Counted from the first letter of the stretch, positions 45,201-55,990 are shown. The stretch: 64,000 bases of DNA from Paralithodes platypus (GCA_032716605.1 CM064560.1:10909744-10973743); one strand, 5' to 3'. Program-made: numbers and translations. The notes: generated by a model not told the origin, from the letters alone.

Positions 45201-45384
45201 TGAGATGGTCACTGGTTGAGTTGGCACTGGTTGAGTTGTCACTGGTTGAGTTAGCACTGGTTAAGATGGCACTGGTTGAGTTGGCACTGGTTGAGATGGT
45301 AACTGGTTAAAATGGTCACTGGTTGAGATGGTCACTGGTTGAAGTGGCCACTGGTTGAGTTAGCACTGGTTAAGGTTGGTTAGC
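42290..45384 (-). repeat. 15/16-bp minisatellite, reverse orientation, about 3.1 kb
   Basis: Reverse complement of the array at 32213-33405 (GCACTGGTTGAGTTG). In 43240-44860, units of 15 and 16 bp alternate to give 31-bp dimers (ACTGGTTGAGGTAGTC + ACTGGTTGAGTTGGT) and 62-bp tetramers, a clear higher-order structure. The outer parts are more irregular. Confidence 0.95.
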
Positions 45385-45752
45385 TCGGTGCTGTAAGATG
45401 TTGAATAAGGTGGGTAAGTGTAGGAACATGTTTATATATTTCACTCGATATGAAGAAATGAAGCTTATATATTGCTGATACCAATTATTGATCAAAACAT
45501 ACTTGATGCCGAAACATCAATTATTAGCGCGACTGTACTTATAAATATATTTGGGGGGAAACAACTGGCGAAGGGGATAAGCGTTACCTTGATTTTTTGT
45601 TAGATCAGAAGTTGTTTACTATTTTGATGATATGATTGTACTGACCAAGTTTCGTCAAAATCGATTCATTCGTTTTGGAGATAATTATACAGATACACAT
45701 GCACAGACGGATGACCAGGAAGGTTTATACTGGCACACGAGGTAACAAGTAA
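45385..45752 (+). repeat. Possible SINE/RTE 3' tail
   Basis: Around 45630-45720 the sequence TCAAAATCGATTCATTCGTTTTGGAGATAAT followed by an ACAGACGGATGACC tail resembles 3' ends shared by many invertebrate SINEs and RTE LINEs. The 5' boundary is not visible. Confidence 0.35.
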
Positions 45753-45966
45753 TTAACCCCTTGAAGCTCTGATGCGTTTTAGCAGTTTAATTTGGCTATC
45801 ATTAGACGGTTTTATGCAGCTTAGGAAGGATCTGAGGGTATTTAAAGGGTAAATACTATCTCAATCAACCCTTTGGCTTCCATATACCGTTACTAATCTG
45901 AATAAAATCGTCTAATAGTAGCCCGAAAACAGAACAGAAACGCGTATTGGAGCATGAAAGGGTTAA
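45753..45966. mobile_element. TTAA-flanked MITE, family D copy 1
   Basis: TTAACCCCTTGAAGCTCTGATG at the left pairs with the complement of CGTATTGGAGCATGAAAGGGTTAA at the right. The interior has TTAGACGRTTTTRTGCAGCTTA and the complement-like ATCGTCTAATAGTAGC shared with the next element. Confidence 0.75.
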
Positions 45967-46023
45967 AGAATCTCATATTGTTTTATGATTACATTCTAAA
46001 TGGAGTTTTCTACTATTCAGCAA

Positions 46024-46237
46024 TTAACCCCTTCTGTACCGGCGACGTCTTTTAACTTTATTCAAGCTATATTTAGACGATTTTGTGCAGCTTAAGAAGG
46101 ATCTGTGTTAGTAAAGAGGGTTAAGTGAGATTGTTGGAAACCTGTTAGTTGCTGGAGGCCCTTTATAAACTGAATGAAATCGTCTAATAGTAGCTAGAAT
46201 GAAGTTAAAAAGACGTCGCCGGTACAGAAGCGGTTAA
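46024..46237. mobile_element. TTAA-flanked MITE, family D copy 2
   Basis: TTAACCCCTTCTGTACCGGC and its inverted match GCCGGTACAGAAGCGGTTAA. It shares interior sequence with 45753-45966. Its right TTAA (46234-46237) is also the left TTAA of the next element. Confidence 0.8.
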
Positions 46238-46603
46238 GGGGAGACGGTCGTTTTTCTGGTCCCCTTTCTCCCTCGTGTTTAGTCCCATTATTTTTAGATT
46301 TTTAGATGTTCGGCCCATTTGTTTGGCGATTTTAAGACCTTTCGTCCCATTTTGTTATACATTTTAAGACCTATCGTGCCATTTAGGTGTCGATTTTTTC
46401 CTGGCGAGCGATAGCGAGCCTGTAATTGTAGGAGGAACCGGCCTTAGGCTGGGAATTTTTTCTACCGAAAAATTTACAAATTTATCTTGAGGCGGAGGGG
46501 GGGGAGGGATGTTTTTCTAAGTTTGAGGGATGTCTAGCGAGGGAACTAAGAATTTATAAATTAATGAATTTATAGGCCAAAAACGCAGTCAGTGTCCCCT
46601 TAA
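46234..46603. mobile_element. TTAA-flanked MITE, family B copy 2
   Basis: Starts TTAAGGGGAGACGG and ends GTGTCCCCTTAA. The interior carries the CCTGGCGAGCGATAGCGAGCC and CGAAAAATTTACAAATTTA blocks and the GGCCCATTTGTTTGGCGATTTTAAGACC lines of family B. Confidence 0.75.
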
Positions 46604-47215
46604 AATAATTTGTTTTGCACCTACTGTAAATATGGTGCAATATCTTGAGAAAATAATTGATTGCAACAGTTCCATCGTTATCATTGTGACCTTCGTATAA
46701 AGCAATAAAGCATATATATATTACCTGGTGATAAGACCGCCACGCCAGACCCGCTCCAAACCTTCTGGACAAATCATCCACGTTGACAACTTTGTAAGTA
46801 CAATTTAGAATACAGACTTTAAAAAAAGTAGAACACAAACTTTAACAATTTTTTTTTTTCTATTCGTATAAAGGAGACAAAAGGCTAAACAGCCTGTAGC
46901 AAGTGTCTCCCCCAAAGTTGAAAGAGTAAGGGAGCCAAAATAAACAAGTGTTTTTTGGTGTACAGTATTGGAAAGAAGAGTGATGTACTTGCTTACTGTA
47001 GTGAAATGGATAGGAGGAGGAGGTGTTTGTGATCGCTAGCTGGATTAATCTTTATGTAAGTGAGACACAAATAGAAACAGTTAGGGAAGCCAGACAAATG
47101 AAACAGGAGTTCCAGCAATTCCTTATCACATGTCTATGAGGCCTCCCCTGGGTATTGCCCTGCTCAATTGGTGTCTACAAGCTCCCCAATTGCAAGAGTT
47201 TAATTTGAATACATA
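46604..47215. other. Interval without a convincing gene
   Basis: One minus-strand frame with a possible donor site at 46725 was considered and rejected as an exon. No other feature seen. Confidence 0.4.
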
Positions 47216-47591
47216 TTAAGGGGGCCCACCTAATTTTTCTCTCTCTATCTCTCCCTCTCTCTCTGGGTTGATTCCATTCGGCCCCATTCAGCCTACTGTT
47301 TTAAGACGTTTATCTTCATCCAGGTGTCGATTTATCTCTTGCAAGCGGAAGCGAGCCAGCATATTTCTAAAAATGTTTTTGACAGCAGGCTAAATTTGTA
47401 AATTTTTCGATAGAAATTGTCCGAAGCCGGATTTCTCCATACAATGACGGCTCGCTATCGCTCGCCAGGTAGAAATCGTCACCTGGATGGGGATAAACGT
47501 CTTAAAACAGTAGGTTGAATGGGACCGAATGGATACAAGCCAGAGCAAGAGAGAAAAGGAGAGAGAAGAAAAAGCAGGTCACCCCCCTTAA
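47216..47591. mobile_element. TTAA foldback MITE, family A copy 3
   Basis: TTAAGGGGGCCCACCT at 47216 and AGGTCACCCCCCTTAA ending at 47591; palindromic arms as in 18563-18950. Its right TTAA is followed at once by CCCCTACTGTACCAG, the end of a family D element fragment (to about 47705). Confidence 0.85.
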
Positions 47592-47794
47592 CCCCTACTG
47601 TACCAGAGCATTTTGCAGTTTACGTGTCCCTCAGTACCAGTCATTTTCGTCAAAATAACACATCCGCAGCGAGACATTATTAAAAAAGTATTTAAATGTT
47701 TTACTTAATAAGCTTCCAGACCAGTGACGAAGATAAATGTTGAGGGAAAAAGCACTCTTGTAACGCCATAATATTTATTTATTAATTTTTTCAG

Positions 47795-47932
47795 ATCATT
47801 GACTAGATTGACTATAGGACCCGGACCAAGCTCTACATGCAACCTCATTGTGAAGTTCCTTATACGGAATGAGAGGCATAGTAGTGGCGGTGGTGTTTAT
47901 GGTCGGCGTGGTGGTGCTTCAGTCAGTCACAG
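47795..47932 (+). other. Possible host exon, function unknown
   Basis: A pyrimidine-rich tract with acceptor TTTTTTCAG|ATC at 47794/47795 and donor CACAG|GTCAGT at 47932/47933 bound 138 nt open in one frame. The frame ends in a Gly-rich segment (SSGGGVYGRRGGAS). It lies upstream of the laccase exon on the same strand, but the phases of the two do not fit directly. No domain recognised. Confidence 0.25.
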
Positions 47933-48062
47933 GTCAGTCTTAAAGGGCATAGCTCACCCAAAATCACATCCTGTTTGTGTCAGTCTTCAAAGCATATTAA
48001 TATGACAAACAATTCACATGTGCTTTGCATTGTTATAATTCTTAAACTAGAATAGCAAACAA

Positions 48063-48539
48063 TATAGGTTTGAGTCCCGAAGGGAAGAAGGAAAACCTAA
48101 TATTTAGTAGTGGCCCCGAAATCATTGACGATATGCCTATTAGTATAATAGTCCCCCTTCAAGCGCCCGCGGGTAGCCAGTTTGAATTGACCGCCGCGGG
48201 GAGAAGGAGTCCTAAGTCATAAGGGTAACGTTCATTCTCTTATGGAATCGTCTTATGATTGGGTACTCACTACGGAAAAACTTTCGAAAAAATAAAAAGG
48301 AAAATAAACTTAAAATATGTTATATTCTAATGCTTTCTATCTCGGTGGATTTCTTGCGGATTCTCTCCCTGACGCTGCTCCTTGAGCCGCCATACTTCCT
48401 CCTTCAATGACATATTAAGACTACTCAAGACATCAAATGAATGGGAAGGGGATGGAAGGGAGGGCCTACATCGTCAATGATTTCGGGGCCACTACTAAAT
48501 ATTAGATTTTCCTTCTTCCCTCCGGGACTCAAACCTATA
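48063..48539. mobile_element. Left hairpin module adjoining large element copy 3
   Basis: Arms of about 70 bp (TATAGGTTTGAGTCCCGAAG..., 48063-48134, inverted at 48470-48539). Between them lie about 300 bp that are the reverse complement of the right end of copy 3 (about 56340-56650), including its variant block GCCGCCATACTTCCTCCTTC. Organisation and position are as at 21004-21497. Confidence 0.8.
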
Positions 48540-51500
48540 ATTTATTAGTGGCCCCTCCATCATTGACGATATGCCTGATATCTAAGACTGGAGGGGGTCA
48601 TTCGTGACAATATCACCACTAACAAATACCATAGGTAGAGACAAAGAATCATATAACATTTTAAGTCTTTTTTGCTTGCAAACACTACTTAAGTAACAAA
48701 TTTGGAAAGAAAGCAGCGTGCTACTTCAAAGAATATCTGCTTATATTTTGACCGAATAGGTACACTTGATATCTCCCATTGAGGTTCAAAAATTTGTTGT
48801 TACGGAACTTACTTATGTTCCTGTCCAACTAAATACAGACACATATATCCTAGGATTATGTCCTCTGTTCTTAACTATTTGTACATCTACTCTGTACACT
48901 TTAATCATACTATATAGTTATCACTTATGATAGATATCTTTAAAAGAAAAATCTTATTTTCGGCTGTATCACCAGCTCGGCTTAACAAGTATCACAACTC
49001 GTGATCTTATCACATACTCCGGCGGAGGGGTTCTAGGGGTCTTGGGACTTACCAACACTCCCCCCCCCCCTCCTTTTTCACCGTTAAGATTAACCTTAAT
49101 TAGTAAGAGCACATGGACTAATAGACCCTCTGCCTGAAAAATGCACTGGTCAGTATTGTGGCTATCCAGGGCCACAGACAGGCATCGCGCCAAGAAAGCT
49201 GATCCGGAGCCCACACTTAGTGTTAGCTATCCCTTGAAAACTTTGTGTAAAATCAAGAGGGGCATCCCCCTGTCTGTTGTGGGCTCTTCCCACTACACCG
49301 GGAATCCTGTCCCTAATGACTTCTACGAGTATAGAAACTAATATCCTTCTCGTGACGCGATTACATGTGCTGTCGACCCATAAGAAGACTTAGTTGTTGA
49401 GGTTGTGTCATCCTCATAAACTTTTGATTAAAACTTGTACTGGGCATAACATTTTACATGTATGACTATATCCGAACACCAGTATTGTACATACCTGAAT
49501 ACAATGTTCATTCTTAAGGTATGGATGTAAAGATCCGGAGTGATTTATAAGGGATCTCTCCGTTTCCTTAACCCGAGGCAATTTAAGCTTGTTGCTCACC
49601 ACCGCCAGCTCAGACCCTTATTTCTTTTTGCCGAAAAACTAAGGCACACTGCCTTCTTTAATAATGAATCCGAAAACCTAGCGCCTGAATACACAGCGCA
49701 AGTTAAGTATGGATAAAGCCTTATCCGGCGACTAGGTAGGCATGAGCTGCCGCGGTGGTGGGCGCAGTTCAAAACATGCCCTTATGAGCCTTCTTTCCCG
49801 CCTGCGGTATGGACAGGCCTGTTAGGTTAGAAAAACAAGGGGGGGGGGTAAAAAATTGCAAACAAGAGGTGTTTTTTAAGTGACCTTAGAAAACATGTGT
49901 TTGGGCACTTAGTTAAGTACAACCAGCTCAGGGCTATCGCCGTCAGTGATTGAGCCGCGTGTACTACCTCGGTTTTGTGCGTTTTCTCTCAAGCTTTGGT
50001 AATGCGTTCTGGTATACACCGTACGTTGAGTTAGAGACTTCATCTTCAGAATTATACTTGCTCACCCTCTACCTATCCCTACTGAGTTAAGACATTTTAA
50101 TGTCTTTTCTAACCACCAAGGACACCGGTAGTGAAGTCTCTAGGTTGTTAATTATGTCCTGTATTGACACCGGGTTTTTGATGCCCACGTTTTAATTAGT
50201 GGTGACCCTTGGACCTGTCAGCATGGCACGACCCTCTATGACATCACGGTAAACCCCGTGATTTGTGAGCTTTTGACGCATGCGTGAGTGTTACACGGCG
50301 GAACCAGATAGATATAATACCCACCGTTTCGGTTCTCCCTCATTGCGTTTTGATCCTTACTCATTCGCCGGGGTGTCTTACCCGCGAGTTGGAGAGTAAT
50401 GTCCTTCAGATGCAATCAACCACTAAGGTAAGGCCCTGCAGGTATCTTGTTAGAAGATATTTCGCTTGGGTGTTCATTAGACTTGTGTGCTGTCTTCAGG
50501 ACAGGGTGCCTGCCTCACTGTTCTTTACGGCACTGAGGTATTATGCTTGATGCAAAAATTGCTCAGCGTTCCGGCTAGACTGGAAGCTGTTCTGACAATT
50601 CTAGTAACTCGATATCTTTGCTTCGTCTGTACCTTGTTTAATTAGTCTCCTCAAACTGCGATTGATTGCTATTATCAGGAGGGAGCTGAGGGTTCTTGGA
50701 GAGGAAAAAACAAAGGGACTAACTCTTGTTCGTTAATGGGGAAGTATTTAATTTGGGGAACACAGTTTTGGCCTTATTGGCCTAGGTATGACTAACTTAT
50801 TTGTAAGCCTTTGTCTATATCCATACTGCAGGGAGGTAGGAAGACTACACCATGGTGCAATGTCCTACCTTGCCCAGACCGATAGTTCGTTTTCCGTGAA
50901 TTAGTTATTTGTGGTATTTTCCACGAATAAACACTTACTTCCATCCGGCCCAACCTCACCTTTTAATCCAGCTGACAAAACCCCACCGGGGACAATACCA
51001 GCCCTCTCGTTGTGTACAGACTACGGGCAACCGCCACAATTTCCCACAAAATCTGTTGCGGTTGCCCGCCGAGATATTGAGAGAAAGAGGCAGGTTGTGT
51101 CTCGAGACCAGTTTTATCCACTGAATTACCGTTGTGGGAACGAGGTGCGTCCTTATTAAGCCGACCTCGTCCCCTGGGGATAGTACATGCATTATAATGT
51201 TATTTACATGGGAATTGTAGGTACTGGGATTCAACAAACCTTAATACACTCTTTGATATGATATTGGTGTTAAGAAACGACTCCGCCACTACTCGCCAGT
51301 CGACTGAAGCCGCACCAACTACTGATTCCTTTATGTTACCGTTGCCGTAAGCTTGCCAGCCTCTTCTTTTGCCAAGATACTCTATTTGCAGTATAAGCTG
51401 CTGTATGACCCCTTGAAAGCCATGAGGGATGGGAAAAACGAGATTGTTGTACTCATAGTCTCATGTACGGTTGGTCTGGTAGAGGCATAAGGTAACTGAG

Positions 51501-51862
51501 GATGTGCCAACGTGGTATGTTGGCTCGGGTAGAACAACCTAAGTAAAACTTGTCTTTGGCTAGTGACGCCCTTCTAATGAAACGGATGTTAACTAATTCG
51601 TATTGACGTCGTTGGGTTCTTTGTTGTTCCTGCCCTTCCCGTCTGCCGGGGCGTAGCCCGGTGACAACCGTAGGGACCCCTAGTCTTTGCTTGGGTGTAT
51701 TCTACGGAGTCTACCCTCGGATCCACATGCCTTCGCATGGCCCCGGGAGAGAGAGAACATTGGAATCTTAAGAGTATGTCGTGTAGTTTGGGCTAGCCGA
51801 CTGCCTAGTGATGGCTGGCATCGTATCCTAACCTGTAAAAATCATACCCTCATCCCTTTACA

Positions 51863-52680
51863 TTATTCAGCGGCGGTTAACAACTGTTGCTGCATCTGTT
51901 GGACTGCCTGCTTAGTCTCAATGTTCATGACTGAGGCTGTCAACACTGGAGAAAGGATTACCCGGTGGTAAATATTACCGGGTAAACCTTTCACCATAAA
52001 AAGTCTTAGGTGTTGTCCAGCCCGGACTGCTTCAAACAAGGCTGTTTGTATGACTGAGATTGATCTCGCCGGGTGTGGGAGGAGAAGCTGTTGGAATAAC
52101 CCTATCGTCTCATTTACACCTTGATCTGAATTAGGCTCTACTGGCCGGGAGATGGATTGGGCAGTTTGTCGAATGAGCAGGAATGACGCAAACCGTCTGT
52201 GGGCATTTTCTCGTAATAGAAACTCTCTTTGGAGATCAATTAGGGGAGGGGTATTGAAAGGATCTGGGAAATCCTGTTGAGCTAACTGAGGGTACGCCAA
52301 AAATTCAAAAATAGTGGCGGGGACACCTCCTGTTTGTGGATTCAGCCAATCATACTCAATTTGGTTGGGTAGGGGAACAAGTTGGGAGGGATGTGACGTT
52401 AATGCAATAGCAAACTGTTGAATCTCTGTCTCCCAGTCTACCCATGGACCATGACCTACCTGCCCCAGGAGTACTTCTTGCCTGTTTGACTGACTGAACG
52501 GCAAGCACGCCGGAATTGTAACCAAATTTGGTTCGTCTATTTTGAATGAGTCATACCTGTGTACGCTGAAAGGCCGGGAGCATTCAGGACAAATGAGCTC
52601 TCCTGGGGATGGAGGTATAAGTTGAGCAGGTACATAAACAAAGTATTCATAATGCCAGACATTGGGAATCGCCGTAATTG
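51863..52680 (-). CDS. C-terminal part of the large element's protein, copy 3
   Basis: Open on the minus strand from about 52680 to the stop at 51863. The listed ATG is at 52525, but the frame upstream of it contains LICPECSRPFSV, a CxxC pair that may bind zinc. The 220 residues after the ATG are rich in Leu, Gln and Pro, end IETKQAVQQMQQQLLTAAE and look mostly helical near the end. No family recognised. The preceding frame (52687-53220) ends just where this one starts, so one long protein with a frameshift, or a spliced or programmed shift, is likely. No counterpart is visible in copy 1, which is truncated. Confidence 0.5.
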
Positions 52681-52686
52681 GTACCT

Positions 52687-53300
52687 TTAAAATATTACCC
52701 TGAGGATCTTAGCTCGGAATTCATTATCCTTATTGGTCTCGATTACCCACTCACGAGGGACTGCGATCTCCCCCACGATTGACCTGTGCTCACTCCCTGA
52801 TTTAGGTGGTCTTACTGGAAACCAGAAACAATCTGATTCCTGTAAGCCTGGGATAATAGCTCTCCTTTGTAGCTGTTTATCTATGGAGAAAGGGTAGAAA
52901 GCTGGGTTTGAACAATGATAAGGAGTCGGCCGGGCGGCAGTCACCGTAATGGTATCCGCCGGAGGGTCCGACTGTGTTAGTGGTAGTATCTCACCTTTGG
53001 GCGGCATGCGTGCCCGAGGGGTATTACTACTGTCAGATGGTGTAAGTGGTACTGTGGGAACCTTCGGTATAGCTCCCATGCTAGCCATGGTAGGGTTTGG
53101 AGGGGGGAGGACTTTAATTTTGGCTGTGGTGAGAGTTTTCACAGGGGACCTCGGGGGAGATCCCGTCATCGCTGTGGGAGTATCACAAGAGCTTTTTGCT
53201 TCTGAACATCGTTGTAACACTTTCTGTAAGAAGTTATCTAAATGTTTGGCTGTGACACACTGATTGCGGGGTCTCGTAAGAGACGGGTCACAGCCTCTCT
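52687..53300 (-). CDS. Middle part 2 of the large element's protein, copy 3
   Basis: The frame is open upstream of its first ATG (53220) and includes NQCVTAKHLDNFLQKVLQ, matched in copy 1 by NQCVTAKQVEEVLHNVL near 820-860. A Pro/Thr-rich linker follows, then YHCSNPAFYPFSIDKQLQRR and FWFPVRPPKSG and a tail ending EFRAKILRVIF. This supports real coding, because the same block survives in a diverged copy in the same order. No family recognised. Confidence 0.5.
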
Positions 53301-53821
53301 CTCTCTCCTACCCTTACTTTCAACCTTCTCGTCCTGATCCTGAAATTGTATGGCCCTTCCTACTTCTGGTGGGGCCACCGGAGATCTCGACTTCTCCGGC
53401 GGTCCCATTACCCTTATTATCACTGGTTTAAGGCTGATTGTAGTTTCAGTTACTTTACGCCTTTTCTCCAGACTGGGACCCAACTTACTAGGTGCAAGGG
53501 TGGGATTTTAGGTGAGTTAACAATATTATAAAAGTCATTTACCTCAAAAGGGTCGGGGCTACTGGACGTCCCGGGTGTGGCTAGGTCTTGACCTGCCTGA
53601 GAACCTATTTTCTTTGTGCTCGTGCATACCTCTGAACTGTGGTATTGCCCTGTGGCCATAGTTGGTGAAAATGAGCGTTCCTCCTTTGAGTAAGGCAGAT
53701 TAACATGTGGGAGCACTATATGGGACTTTTGTTGGGCCCTTTTTACTTTAGACCTATCCTTGGGATCTGACTTCATCCCCTCCGCTACCGTCCCCAGGAG
53801 GCCAGGAAAAAACTCCGGCAC
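53238..53821 (-). pseudogene. Middle part 1 of the large element's protein, copy 3
   Basis: Two overlapping minus-strand frames (53450-53821 and 53238-53483) together match the single frame 877-1329 of copy 1. The first carries a KDRSKVKRAQQ segment like copy 1's start, the second LGPSLEKRRK and a charged tail. A shift of frame near 53500 separates them, so this copy carries an indel here relative to copy 1. Confidence 0.5.
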
Positions 53822-54449
53822 CTCCGGGGCTAACTGAGGGGAGTGGTCGTGATTCCGGCTTACACCTCTGTTTCGACGGCGGCTCTGTATAATCGTCCCT
53901 AGCGTGAACTTTCACCGTGAATTCAACTGTTGAGAGCGAGACACACTTTTGTCTTTTAGGAGACCGTGGGTCCTGGACTGAAGACTGTCCGTACTGTCGC
54001 CGGGGTAACTTGGATGTTGGTCGTGGTAGGGTGCATGGTGATGCTGAGCGGGTTCTCTTGTGGTGGGGAGGGGGTTTTACCTCTACGGCTTCTAAATCAT
54101 AGTTAGCGGTTGACGGGTCTACCAATTGTGCCTGTAAACCTGGTGAATCCTCATCAAAAGGGTAAAGCTGAATGAGTCGCAGCAGGTTTGCGTCATCGCA
54201 AACTAACTCGACGTTTGCTGTCATAGCATAAGAGGTAAATTTGGATCTAATATCGATCAAGGCCGCTAGGCACGAAAGATCTTGTTTGCTCGTCCATTCT
54301 GTATAAAGGTCAGAGCATACTGGGCATTGCCGGGAAGTCAAGAGAAAATTAGACCTATCGATGCATGTAACACATCGAATGCAAAATTTGTGTGCAATTA
54401 TCGGTACTCTTGGACATGTAGGTGTGGTACAAATTTTAAACAGAGGCAT
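53754..54449 (-). CDS. Zinc-binding N-terminal protein of the large element, copy 3
   Basis: 231 codons; the first ATG follows the predicted splice acceptor (54527/54526) by about 77 bases. Residues 1-50 hold eight ligands: C7, C12, H20, C23, C26, C29, C42 and C45, in the order C-x4-C-x7-H-x2-C-x2-C-x2-C-x12-C-x2-C, ending CPVC..LYTEW. Spacing is identical in copy 1. Residues 60-110 resemble copy 1 in KFTSYA and a Leu/Asp-rich stretch; the rest is basic and Ser/Pro-rich. A RING-like or other treble-clef fold is plausible, so a role in protein or DNA binding is possible, but no function can be assigned. Confidence 0.6.
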   Translation of the reverse strand: MPLFKICTTPTCPRVPIIAHKFCIRCVTCIDRSNFLLTSRQCPVCSDLYTEWTSKQDLSCLAALIDIRSKFTSYAMTANVELVCDDANLLRLIQLYPFDEDSPGLQAQLVDPSTANYDLEAVEVKPPPHHKRTRSASPCTLPRPTSKLPRRQYGQSSVQDPRSPKRQKCVSLSTVEFTVKVHARDDYTEPPSKQRCKPESRPLPSVSPGGAGVFSWPPGDGSGGDEVRSQG

Positions 54450-54526
54450 TATGTGGACTGAACCGCCCTACCCGCCGAGAACTGTTCCTTCCTCTGCTAG
54501 GTGTGCTGCTCAAGATGTGGTGAGCT

Positions 54527-54708
54527 CTGGAAATAAAACATTTCCTGGAATCAATGCTCATAAGGATAACCTGGGAGGTTTTACACATCCTAACACCTAA
54601 ATATGCTGGGAAAACTAGAATTAGCCCAACCGCTTTTCTCATTTCCCTTCGTACTCAGAAATTTGACGATAACCCCCCTAAGAAGGTGTCTTCGTCATTG
54701 AACTTTAC
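54527..54708 (-). other. Predicted intron, large element copy 3
   Basis: Donor GTCACAG|GTAAAG and acceptor TTTATTTCCAG|AGC on the minus strand, 182 nt apart, aligned with copies 1 and 2. It lies directly before the zinc-binding frame, so it probably separates a 5' leader exon from the coding exon. Confidence 0.5.
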
Positions 54709-55335
54709 CTGTGACATTTGTCACCGGCCCCCTAAGACAACCACTTGTCACTATTGGACCGTCTATTAGCATTAGTGGGATAAGAGACTAACCACACTGG
54801 ACTGTGCCGCTGGGCGTAAAGAGTCTTAGTGTGGGGTTGATTCGGGCGAGTTCGCTCGGACTAGCCGAGGTCCTTCCCGGCGGAATTCGTATTTACGCCG
54901 GGGAGGCTTATGGTACCGCACACCACGCCGGGTAGTTGGAAAACATTCCTATCGCCTGCGAGGCAAGAAAAGGTGTCAATACTCAGGAAGATCGCCGGAG
55001 GAAAAACCCAACTGAACCAGAGGACCAAAGTAACTCAACCCCTCTAGCACCCATATGGACAGGACGTCTCCTGACCCTCAAGAACATGTAATTTGTCACA
55101 CATGAACCCACGAGGGCAAGTTAGAGCTACACATGTATAAAAGATTTATCATGAAATATAAATATACCCCAAGCCCACTAAGGAGACCCCTACCGAGGCT
55201 TGCCACGAGGCTCGTAGAAAACATGGCAGGAACCCGACAGCTTGCAAAACCAGCAGCAACATCTAGCGGTGGCCCCACGAGGAGGGGCAGAGCGGACTCG
55301 TACCCTAGAAAGTTCCACACCACCTGTGACAACTC

Positions 55336-55990
55336 TTAACCCAGTGAGACCCAGCGTCGCACGTGATGCGTCGGCAGTGTTTGATCACCAACTCTCAGCG
55401 ACGCATCACGTGCGTCCGACATATTAAAATCAGTTACGTGGCTCATAAGGTAGGAAATGGCGGGAGAATAGGAGGGGGAGGTACCGTAGTGTGTGTGGGA
55501 GCCGGGCCGGTAGGTGTGAGCGGGCCAAGACAGCCGCGCGGCTGGTGGTGGTGGGCTTAGTGGGGATACTTTACACCCTTAGTTCACCGCCACTTTGAAC
55601 CTTCATTACTCCGGTCGTATGGGAGCTAGAGGCTTGAGATTTATGTGAGACACTCCTTAGGATGTATGCCGCACAATGCCATACTCAGTTTTCACCCTAG
55701 TGCTCCCGGGCGGGTGGTCATGCGGGGAAGACGAACTTTCGACTCCCCCCCCCGCCCCCCAAATGACCAAGGTGAGTTTTTTTTTTTCATTTCTCACCAT
55801 TCTCTTCCATTTTGGCTAAACACATTTTGTTGAGGCCCCCCCCCCCAAAAAAAAATATCCGAGGTGATTTTTTTTTTTTTTTTTTTCATTTCTCATCCTT
55901 GTCTTCCATTTTAGCAAACAAAAATAAGAAGTGAAAATGGCTTGGGACTGGGGTGAACAAAATATAACTAGCCGGGGCTCAACGGGTTAA
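55336..55990. mobile_element. TTAA-flanked insertion inside large element copy 3
   Basis: TTAACCC at 55336 and GGGTTAA ending at 55990. The flanks GTGACAACTC and ACTAGGGTGCC are contiguous in copy 1 (about 2979-3002), and copy 2 shows the empty TTAA at about 27922. The interior has an inverted pair CGCACGTGATGCGTCG / CGACGCATCACGTGCG and runs of T and C. Confidence 0.8.

Noticed and set aside
46725..46789. Minus-strand exon candidate (CACCAG donor, frame VVNVDDLSRRFGAG)
   Set aside because: The acceptor side lacks a pyrimidine tract and no domain is recognisable; only the donor looks good.
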